Positions 56,104 through 64,000 of a stretch of DNA of 64,000 nt are shown piece by piece; the stretch's first letter is position 1, and every line of letters starts with the position of its first letter. Made by a program: the position numbers and the translations under genes. Below the pieces are notes generated by a model, which was not told the origin of the DNA, searched no databases, and was given only the letters and a program-made list of their open reading frames with translations. Source of the stretch: Saccharina japonica (Eukaryota > Sar > Phaeophyceae > Laminariales > Laminariaceae); assembly GCA_008828725.1 (NCBI GenBank), contig MEHQ01003774.1:16020-80019 (forward strand), in the 5' to 3' direction.

Positions 56104-57500
56104 CAGGGGTCCGCATGTGACTTTTCCCAAAATTTATGAAAACTTAAAAAATAAAAAATAAAATCGTAGAATCACAAATGAAAACGAACAGCCCAGAATG
56201 AAGATACCGATTCGTATGACGAAACAAAAGGCATGCTCGGCAACACAGGGAACTGGAGCTCCCTTCTACCCGATGCCGGTGTCATTTGAGCTCTTGTGGC
56301 CGGCACAATGCTCTCGGATCTGCCGGCAAGGCTTGTGTCTCCGAGCTGCTGCAAATCTGCAAACCGCTCGTCCCGAGTACGCCCTCTAACAAAATTAATG
56401 GGGCTCGAGCCAGCATCTTAGCCCAACGAAACCAAGGTTGACATGCACGCCACAACCCACAGGGTCATTGTAACGTCGGCCGTTTTCAATTTCGTTGCTT
56501 ATATCGTTCGCGGGCTCAATTTCCTCGTACTCGTTCGGTGCAGGTACTGCTGTAGGAAAGCGCAAATTACGAGGGCTCGAACCAAAATATCTACAAAAAT
56601 ATCGTTGCTGATCGGGGAAACCTATGCAGATTCTGCTGCTTGTAGATGCAACTCGTGCTCGGCATAGAGAACAGGGGCGCAAGGGACATTTGGTGTGGCT
56701 GTTGTCCTCTACTAGAGGGTTCGAGGAGAGCAATCGGCGACGCAAATGGTCTCGCCCTTCAGAGGTAGGGCTGCCCTCCGTCCAGGCTCGCCAAGAGAGA
56801 CATGTATCCCGAAAACCTCAACAGAGCAAATCAAGGACCAACTTCGAACAGCAGCTTGTTCTTCCTCGCCAAGGCACCCCGTGACCAGCTTCAGCCTCTC
56901 AAGTGGGCCCTCTGACCTCTGGAGACGACCTCAAGTCGTCGCAGCCAAAAACAAGCCTCCATCAGCGAGGTTTCAGCCTCTGATCTACGAGGATGATGTA
57001 GACGAAAACCGACGCGCGGCGACTCCACTCACTTCTGATACGCACGAGTACGAGCAGATTGACCTCGCGAGCGATGCAAGCAACGAAATTTGAAACGGCC
57101 GACGTTACAATGACCCGGTGGGTTGTGGCGTGCGTGTCGACCTTGGTTTCGTTGGGCTAAGATGCTGGCTCGAGCCCCATTAATTTTGTTAGAGGGCGTA
57201 CTCGGGACGAGCGATTTGCAGATTTGCAGCAGCTCGGAGACACAAGCCTTGCCGGCAGATCCGAGAGCATTGTGCCGGCCACAAGAGCTCAAATGACACC
57301 GGCATCAGGTAGAAGGGAGCTCAAGTTCCTTGTGTTGCCGAGCATGCCTTCTGTTTCGTCATACGAATCGGTGGGGCAAAATACCTTTGGTTTTGAAACG
57401 TATTATCATTCTGGGCTGTTCGTTTTTATTTGTGATTCTACGATTTGTTTTTTTGTCTAACTTTTCAAAAAAATTGGGAAAAGTCACATGCGGACCCCTG
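56104..57500 (+). mobile_element. 1.4-kb foldback TIR element with coding-like arms
   Basis: Long inverted arms (about 56104-56550 and 57040-57500) start CAGGGGTCCGCATGTGAC on the left and, reversed, on the right. TA flanks both sides, compatible with a Tc1/mariner-type target, while the CAGGGG start could also suggest hAT; no 8-bp duplication is seen. Within the arms, facing inward from each side, a frame encodes EYE(E/Q)I(E/D)...NEI and then, in the left arm only, ENGRRYNDPVGCG. The right-arm copy is ended by a one-base change in length. This may be a captured coding fragment. No transposase is visible. Confidence 0.6.
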
Positions 57501-58573
57501 TAGCGTTTTGCGGAAAAATGCTCGTGCGAAGAGAAACATTGCGAAAAGTACAAACATTTCACAAGCATGACTATACTGTATATCCGATCATAATGTTTCG
57601 TGCATTTGACCGGGTGTTGTGTACGAGTACGGTACCATGGTGTCAAGATACGAGGTCCAACAGTCACGTACCCCCCGCAACAAGTAGACGGAAATATTTT
57701 ACCCGTACCACGACTAATATCGCAGCAGCAGCAATATCCCTTTCCCCCCCCAGGCCGCGACATACGAGTACCACATGTCGACGCTCCATGTTTACGATCC
57801 GTGGTTACCCGAACCTGTCGTGCTGTATTGATTGTGCTGGCAAAGGATACAACAGGTACGATGATGGTTACAGGTATAAGGGAGTTCATATACTTGATAT
57901 CAGCCGCGTGCAGGGCAGATGCACGCCGGTCCCAGTGACGTAATTCCGGGGAGGCTATGGCACAAGGCGGACTACTCACGAGCAAAGATGTCTGTTGACG
58001 ATCATGAGTGAAGTTTGTCAAGCGTCAAGGCTGTCTGTCAAACTATTTTTGCGTGGGTTGCATGATGCAGTATTTCCTCGAGTATCTCCTGTTAAATGCC
58101 GAAGAGGCGTCGTGCTTAGATTCCTTGTAACGGTTACAACAATGCCATCACTGCCACCAATCTTACGGGTACACTTTGGGTACATGAAAACAACATCGAT
58201 AAGGTTGACAATCTTAAGGGTGCCAACCACGCTAAGGCTCAGACCCCGCTAAGCGTAGTCATGACGCTAGGTCCGACCTTGACTAAGGCACTGACCTCGG
58301 GAAGGTTGAAATGATTTCGACCTTTCCGGGTACACAGATAAATCAGGGGACTACCTTTTCAAGTATACACCTTCCGGAAGGTCAAAATATTTTCGACCTT
58401 GGCGAATAGACGAATGGCCACATACTACATGTATGTGTGAAATGGTGCAAGACAGGAAAAAACGGGGGGGAAACATAAACAATGCCGTAGAATGCACGCC
58501 AAAGGATGCAGACACAAAGAAGGTGAACAGTATAGACAGCAGCAAACCACGCGTCCGAGATGGGAAGCCCATC
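57501..58573. other. Intergenic stretch with a short dispersed repeat
   Basis: 57825-57905 ('gtattgattgtgctgg', 'aacaggtacgatgatggtta', 'gggagttcatatacttgat') is related to 63325-63400. 58210-58400 repeats words such as 'ggaaggt(t/c)gaaa(t/a)gatttcgacctt'. No gene is supported. Confidence 0.45.
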
Positions 58574-58770
58574 GAAACGCAAGAAGTAGAGGTCGTTTGT
58601 TGTTGTGTTTTGGGTATTAACGAAAAATGCCGCCCATGACAAAAGCAGGCTACCGGAAAGACACGCTGAGAAACGCAAGAAGCAGAGGTCGTTTGTTGTT
58701 GTGTTTTGGGTATTAACGAAAAATCCCGCCCATGACAAAAAAAGCAGGCTACCGGAAAGACACGCTGGAA
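58574..58770 (+). repeat. 96-bp tandem duplication
   Basis: 'gaaacgcaagaag' followed by 'cagaggtcgtttgttgttg' occurs at 58574 and again at 58670. Both copies run through 'gggtattaacgaaaaat' and 'gcaggctaccggaaagacac'. The copies differ at a few positions. Confidence 0.8.
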
Positions 58771-59704
58771 GACGATGTGCGTGTGCAAAAAGCACCAGCA
58801 GGGTACATAATAAGAGGGCCTGTTAAACCATCATGGAGCGGTACCAAGAATAACGACAGAAGCGAGGCGAATGTCTGCCTCAATTGGGAGCAGGGTGGGG
58901 ATCCTGCCGGAGGTTCTAGCAGACCTCACAGGCCCGCTCGGAATCAAAGTGAGGAGGGGGCTCCCAGGATCGAGCATCAATGCTCAGCTTGGATCAAGCT
59001 TGCGGGAGATCAAGCTTGCGGGAGATCCGCGACACATGGGGGGTGACCAAGGAAGAGATGGCGGGCATCGTCCCTGAATCTTGGCTGGTATGGGCTCACA
59101 GGGCAGAGGGGGACCTGGCCCCAGAGACCGACATGCTGGCGGCGCATGACGCCGTAACCACCAACACACGAAAGCCCAACAGAAGCTGGGCAAGCTGGTG
59201 AATCAGGGACGGCACGCTGCCCACACTGCTCCGCTGGAGGAGCTACCGGAGACGGCTCGCCCCCCCGGACCAGGCGACCCGCTGGGGGGACCGAGACTAA
59301 GGCCTTCGCCAAGGCTCGCTATAGGAGTCTACAGTGGGCAGGAGCCACAACATGCCTTCGGGCACACCCAACGGATTCACTACGTGTCATACCCGCCGCA
59401 GAGTTCGTAGGCATGGGAAGACGTTTCATTGGGATCGAGGAACACGTAGCAGTGAGGTGCCCCTGCTGCGATGCAGTCAACGTGGACACCAAGAGTTCGT
59501 GGGCATGGGAAGACGTTTCATTGGGATCGAGGAACACGTAGCAGTGAGGTGCCCCTGCTGCGATGCAGTCAATGTGGACACCCGCCACGCATGCATCTGT
59601 CCCAGGGCAGGTGCGCAAGTAAACCAAGATCAGCCGCTCGTCCACGCAATGTCCCGCACGTTGAAGCGTCTGGGAATTCAACACCAAGTAGAGAGCGGCG
59701 AACC

Positions 59705-60806
59705 GAGGGATGTACATTATTTGTCTTTTTCGCGACACATGCCGCGACACGTCGCGGCCCTATGCGGCATGCCGCGACGTTCGCGACGCGTGTCGCGGCG
59801 TGTGTCGCGGCAGGTGTCGCGACAGGTGTCGCGGTAGGTGTCGCGACAGGTGTCGCGAGGTGTCGCGGCAGGTGTCGCGGCAAGTGTCGCGACGCGTCGT
59901 GGCAGGTAGGTGTCGCGGCAGGTGTCGCGGCAAGCGTCGCGACGCGTCGCGGCACGCGTCGCGACGCGTCGCGACATGCCGCGACACCTGCCGCGACGAG
60001 CGTGACGAGGTTCACGTAGATCATCTTTTTAGGAGGGGACGTGTAGTCTCCAGGTTTACTGGCCGGTATTACTATGGGATCAGGGTAGACCTTGCGCTTC
60101 GCGCCTGCACCAGTATAGGGTGGTTCGTCGCTTCGCTCCTCACGGTTTTTAACCAGAAGGCTCTTATGGGATCATATCCTGATGGGACCTGTCTTTTTGG
60201 CAGGGGCGCTGGTGTAGTGGTTATTCTTCACAACAATGTTTAACACCTTGAAATCACGTCACCCCGTGTGCTGTGGTTGTGGCTCGGAACCCACATATAA
60301 ACAGTACGCTTTAGACCCAAACATGCCGTTATGGTCAATAGAGGCGTTTAACCTTGTCATCCGGTTCGAATCGGTTTTCCGAAAACAGCGTCGCGACGCG
60401 TCGCGTTTTGCGGCGCGACGCGACACGTAACGCGACGCGTCGCGACACACGCCGCGGCATGTGTCGCGGCGGCATGTCGCGACACGCGCCACGAAAAAGT
60501 CAAATAATGTAGATCCGTGGGCGAACCGTTCACTGTAGACCGAAATCTAGTGCTGTGGTTGTGGCTCGGAACCCACATATAAACAGTACGCTTTAGACCC
60601 AAACATGCCGTTATGGTCAATAGAGGCGTTTAACCTTGTCATCCGGTTCGAATCGGTTTTCCGAAAACAGCGTCGCGACGCGGCGCGACGCGACACGTAA
60701 CGTTTCGCGTCGCGACGCGTCGCGACACACGCCGCGGCATGTGTCGCGGCGTGTCGCGGCATGTCGCGACACGCGCCACGAAAAAGTCAAATAATGTAGA
60801 TCCGTG
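59705..60806 (+). mobile_element. hAT-like element inserted in the retroelement ORF
   Basis: GGCGAACC flanks it at 59697-59704 and 60807-60814. The left end GAGGGATGTACATTATTTG and the right end reversed CACGGATCTACATTATTTG are related inverted termini near the hAT form CAGGGATG. Both are followed by 'cttttt' and arrays of the 12-13-bp word GGTGTCGCGACA. The right portion (60268-60549) is tandemly duplicated as 60550-60835. The duplication includes a copy of the target site at 60520-60527 and about 22 bases of the interrupted ORF. No transposase frame. Removing the element and one target copy restores the reading frame. Confidence 0.8.
59745..60000 (+). repeat. CGCGACA minisatellite (subterminal array)
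   Basis: Tandem 12-13-bp units of the form GGTGTCGCGACA / GCGGCA, highly palindromic in composition. It gives arginine-rich open frames in every frame and strand, and none of these is a gene. Shorter blocks occur at 60388-60492 and 60672-60780 near the right end. Confidence 0.8.
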
Positions 60807-61313
60807 GGCGAACCGTTCACTGTAGACCGAAATCTGCGGATGGACATTGTAGTCAGGAGAGGAGGTCTCCGGGACGCTCCAAACAGGGAGTACAGGGAGA
60901 AGTCCATCCTGCTGGACGTCAACCATGCTGACCCTCAAGCGCAGGTACACCTGCGAGGAGGCAGTGCTGATCACGATGGATCAGCTGCCTCTATCTACGA
61001 GGTGCGCAAGCGCCAACACTACGCTCGTCCGGGACATGTGTCCTTCGACGAACGGAGTCACAAACTTACCACTTTAGCGGTGGAAAGCTTTGGGCGTCTC
61101 GGGGTAGCGGGCAGCACTTTCATCGACCAGCTGGCTGCTAGTGTTGTGGGGGGAAGGGACGGTGGGTCGATGGCTAGGAAAGGAGTGGTGAAAGAACGCC
61201 TGTTGCAAATCGTCTCGGTGGCCACACAGGTCGCCATTTCCAGGAGGGTTTCGCGCTTCAGACTTCAGCTCAGGGGCCGCCAGGAAGCGAGGAGGAGCAG
61301 GGGGGGGGGGTGA

Positions 61314-61590
61314 CAGACCCACACCGATGGCGTGGGGATGGAGCTTGGATGCGGCTTAGGCCTTAATAATTGAACGTAAATAGTGCATATTGGGAACAAG
61401 GAGAGAGCAAGAACAACAAATGGAGTATTGTGGATAAATCTTGGCGGGAAGCAGACATAGAAGGGTGTTAGACTGTACGCATAGGTTTCCTTGGTTTCCG
61501 TGGTTTTCTGCTTTTGGGAATTTCATGAGTGATCAACGCTGAAGATCATGCTGCACATTGTCGGATGGCAAAGAGAATAATAATAACAAA
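61314..61590 (+). mobile_element. 3' region and tail of the non-LTR-type element
   Basis: Follows the stop of the ORF after a G run. It ends 'catgctgcacattgtcggat', then 'ggcaaagagaataataataa'. The same region, reversed, forms the truncated copy at 22503-22840. The AAT-repeat end is consistent with the simple-repeat tails of some non-LTR retrotransposons. Confidence 0.55.
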
Positions 61591-62064
61591 ATCAACAAAT
61601 CAACGGCAGAAGCACAACCGGAAGTCGGTGCCCCGGTGAAGACGGGGGACCCCACGCGGAAAAAAAACAGGAAAACACGGCGAAGACACGGGCGTTGGGA
61701 GGAGAAAAGCCGGACGCGCACACGAGTCCCCGAACCGCCCCCCCCGATCAAGTGCATGGAGCAAACGCGCCAAAAAAAGGAGGAAACTGCGCTGCATCAC
61801 AACACCGCCGACTCATAAGGGAAAACGCACGCAACTCGCGCATAACCCCCCCCCCCACCGTGCGCGAATACGCCCACAAAAAAAACTAACACTGCGAGAA
61901 AGAACGCGCTCTGTCCAAAAAAGACGCCCACAAAAAAACCCTAACCCTGCGAGAAAGAACGCGACCTACCTAAAGAAGATGGGGTCGAACGCGCACAACA
62001 GGGTACAGGAGTAAAAACTGACACAACGGCAAAAAGCACAATAAACCAAAAAGAAAGGGCACGA
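61591..62064. other. Non-coding stretch with short tandem duplication
   Basis: 61866-61975 is a ~54-bp imperfect duplication ('cgcccacaaaaaaa', 'ctgcgagaaagaacgcg' twice). The second copy contains CCCTAACCCT, a telomere-type word. C run at 61845-61856. Confidence 0.5.
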
Positions 62065-62217
62065 GCCAAAAATAGGTATACCTACGCACTTTGATCCATT
62101 TATAGGTACACTGCGTAATGTACACCGGAAACGTCTTCCTGGGCCGCCTGATACTGGGCCTGCGCTCCATTTTGTACCTACCAATGGCTCAAAGGGCGTA
62201 GGTGCACCTATTTTCGG
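62065..62217 (+). mobile_element. ~150-bp palindromic MITE, copy 1
   Basis: Left GCCAAAAATAGGTATACCTA and a right end related to its reverse complement, with inner words 'ccatttataggtaca' and 'tgtacctaccaatgg'. The terminus resembles that of the Mutator-like MITE at 34454 (GGCCAAAAACAGGTGCACCT). No clear target duplication. Confidence 0.6.
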
Positions 62218-62548
62218 TTACTCGGCCGTCCAGGCCGCCGGCGAAGCCCCTTGTATGTACCAAAGTTTCTCCTACTATATACTGCACTACAGTATGTGTA
62301 TCGTATTTTCAGCATAATGGCATGGAAACAATCGTCATTGCTGTTTCTCTGCATCACGATCACACCCATTAAAGGCATGTGGCCCAAACGACTAATAATA
62401 TAACATCTGGTTGACAGGAACGGTCGGCTGTTGACACCCCCGGCATCTGGTGTGGCCGTCTATCTATATTTCAGTTGCCAAAAACTGATCGTTCGAGCCA
62501 TTTATAGGTACACTTGAAGCCAAAAATAGGTGATACGTAAAATAGGTT

Positions 62549-62703
62549 GCCAATAATAATAGGTGTACCTGCACACTTCAAGCCATTTGTAGGTTCAATG
62601 CAGCGCAATCCCAATATCAGGCGGGCCAGGAAGCCGTTTGCGGTGTACATTACGCGGTGTACCTATAAATGGCTCAAAGTGCGTAGGTATACCTATTTTT
62701 GGC
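62549..62703 (-). mobile_element. ~150-bp palindromic MITE, copy 2 (inverted)
   Basis: Reverse-orientation copy of 62065-62217; the first ~110 bases agree closely. A further partial end lies at 62498-62545. The pair forms an inverted repeat about 0.6 kb across. Confidence 0.6.
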
Positions 62704-63400
62704 TAATGACCAAAACGAAAGCGTTGAACCCCCCCCTCCTGAAAACAAAGATCTGCATCACACCGAATCACACACGCACTCAAAGAACAGCGACAACGCT
62801 CGTTGTGCTCATAGAAGAAGTTGCGATAAGTTATTTCACAGCAGCAGCAGCAGCTGCAGCGACTCTGCACAGCGAATCGATCTTTGCGGCCTGCTTGCGT
62901 AGTGATAATAGGAGCGACGAGACCGCACAGCAGCTCGCACAGCGAATCGATCCGCACGGCTGGCTTGTGTCGCGATGTGGCTGGCTTGCATCGTGATAAC
63001 AGTAGGTTGTAAAGCGTCGTTATAACGGCGACGATACTGCACAGCAGCAGCAGGAGCTCGTTGTGCAATACTTGGTAGAAACGGTGACTATTTTGTTTTT
63101 CACAGCGGCAGCAGCAGCACTGCAGCGGCTCTGCACAGCGAATCAATCTTTGTGACCTGCTTGCTGTACCAGTTGCGTAGTGATAACAGCGACGATACCG
63201 CACAGCAGCTCGCACAGCGAATCGATCCTCACGGCTGGCTTGCGTCGCGATGGCTGGCTTGCGTCGTGGTAACAGCTTGTTGTTGTTAAGAGCGGGCACA
63301 GCAGCAGGTGTTCGTGGAAGGGTATTGATTGTGCTTGGTACTCGATACAGCAGGTATGATGACGGTTTCATATATTAGGGAGTTCATATACTTGATGAGG
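62704..63400 (+). repeat. 266-bp imperfect tandem duplication, CAG-rich
   Basis: 'ctctgcacagcgaatc' occurs at 62863 and 63129. Each is followed by 'ttgcgtagtgataa', 'accgcacagcagctcgcac' and 'cggctggcttg'. The start is a CAG run. Open frames on the minus strand (to 222 codons) are by-products of the duplication. Confidence 0.65.
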
Positions 63401-63697
63401 CTTTCTCCATCTGTGAGGTCTCGTGCTTGCTGGGACTTGACTTGACTTCCCTGACTTGCTTGCTTAACTTGCTCGCTGCGCTTCGATGGTGGCCTGCGAG
63501 GTCCGACGATAATATATATATATACTTAACTACGTGGTTTACGTCTCCATGAGCAGCGCTCCAGCTCCCTTACCCTGCCCGCCTGTGCTAGGCCCTGGCA
63601 TGAGCCCGAGGTCGTATCAATACGCTATAGCGTGTCACTGTCTTATGATCTCGGGTTGCTTGGGGCATCAGGCCGTGGTGGGTTTTTCCGCGTCGAG

Positions 63698-64000
63698 ATG
63701 GATGCCGCGGAGTTTGAAAGATGGAAGACGGTGCAGCTGATGGGAGTTGTCGACAAGCTGTATGCCGAGCGCTTCGTCCTGGTTCAACGCATCGTGAACT
63801 ATGAAGCTTGGGCTGCGCGTACTGGACGGGTTGCCGTGCTTGCGAACGAGAGGGCTCGTCTCACTGAGGTGGAGTTTCGGATCAACTCGGCTCAGCACCA
63901 GTTCAAGTGGGGGCAGGAGGTAGTCCACCCGATCCGACCGCAGCAACATCGTGCCGCCTTTGCCAGACGTGAGCCGGCGCTGGTGGAGCCGCTTGCTACT
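63698..64000 (+). CDS. Open frame running off the window edge, unknown protein
   Basis: 101 codons without a stop from the ATG at 63698 to the window end; the frame is open upstream to 63530. It begins MDAAEFERWKTVQLMGVVDK and continues with a regular, charged, probably helical sequence. Codon use favours G/C-ending codons (CTG, GTC, GAG, CGC), unlike neighbouring DNA, which is why this is favoured over the shifted frame 63534-63740. It could be the start of a Gag-like or host protein. No domain is recognised, and an upstream exon cannot be excluded. Confidence 0.45.
   Translation, partial: MDAAEFERWKTVQLMGVVDKLYAERFVLVQRIVNYEAWAARTGRVAVLANERARLTEVEFRINSAQHQFKWGQEVVHPIRPQQHRAAFARREPALVEPLAT

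Larger units (their letters stand above)
58871..61313 (+). pseudogene. C-terminal half of a non-LTR retroelement-type ORF, interrupted
   Basis: A continuous homologous protein can be followed through several frames. From about 58871 it runs through 'LGSSLREI' and 'TWGVTKEEMAGIVPESW', then 'LGKLVNQGRHAAH', then 'GMGRRFIGIEEHVAVRCPCC' with a CxxC...HxxxC zinc-binding region (CPCC, RHACIC). After an inserted mobile element, 'GEPFTVDRNLRMDIVV', 'KSILLDVNHADPQ' and 'HYARPGHVSFDERSHKLTT' follow to about 61313. The R-x-D...LLDV pattern could be a PD-(D/E)XK-type nuclease (inference). A 16-bp duplication (58993-59024), a frameshift near 59160-59190 and a 92-bp duplication (59411-59594) break it further. 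By memory this matches reverse-transcriptase-associated proteins of brown algae. Confidence 0.6.

Noticed and set aside
59717-60024. Arginine-rich ORFs (RDTCRDT..., RGRCRGRCR...)
   Set aside because: Products of the CGCGACA minisatellite, open in all frames.
62703-63371. 222-codon minus-strand ORF
   Set aside because: Spans the 266-bp tandem duplication and CAG runs; internal repeats in the protein mirror the DNA duplication, with no domain.

Overview
The window is eukaryotic nuclear DNA dominated by transposable elements and satellites. It has no operons, no rRNA and no clear housekeeping gene. The best guess for the host is a brown alga or another stramenopile. That guess rests on remembered family resemblance of the degenerate reverse-transcriptase-type ORF at 58.8-61.3 kb, on abundant CAG/CTG tracts, and on short TTAGGG-type interstitial telomere repeats. 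It is an inference, not a demonstration. Nearly all long open frames are by-products of repeats: GGCCC arrays, CAG runs and CGCGACA arrays.

Layout. 1-1769: poly-C-rich non-coding DNA. 1770-7235 and 12304-17770: a 5.47-kb inverted repeat whose arms correspond without length change except for one inserted N at 14748. Each arm carries a small coding candidate, a series of compensatory hairpins and a SINE-like repeat. A second N at 12303 marks the inner end of the right arm. 7239-12302 and 17838-20490: hAT-type non-autonomous elements with GGCCC subterminal arrays and rearranged partial copies, joined to a diverged ~178-bp satellite. 20.5-26.2 kb: CAG-rich and G-rich DNA, a 5'-truncated non-LTR fragment, a 444-bp TIR element and two 41-bp satellite arrays.

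26459-31250 is a structurally complete LTR retrotransposon on the minus strand (TG...CA LTRs, 5-bp duplication ACCTC). It encodes only a Gag-like zinc-knuckle protein and so resembles TR-GAG-type non-autonomous elements. 33.4-35.0 kb holds a hAT MITE with a perfect 8-bp duplication, a piggyBac-like MITE inside it, and a Mutator-like MITE. 37.1-37.9 kb is a broken tyrosine-recombinase (DIRS/Crypton-like) ORF. 42-44.8 kb and 53-54.7 kb carry SINE-like repeats, tRNA-like modules, a CCCATGGG array and a Helitron protein fragment. 47983-49161 is a TIR element containing a predicted secreted-protein ORF. 56104-57500 is a 1.4-kb foldback element.

58.8-61.6 kb is the C-terminal half of a non-LTR-type ORF. 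A hAT-like element splits it, and its 8-bp duplication marks the insertion exactly. The window closes with MITE pairs, a 266-bp tandem duplication and an ORF open at the right edge (63698-64000).

The elements do not form a pathway. The value of the window is a readable history of nested insertions, plus the question whether the large inverted repeat is a hAT-driven rearrangement or an assembly join.
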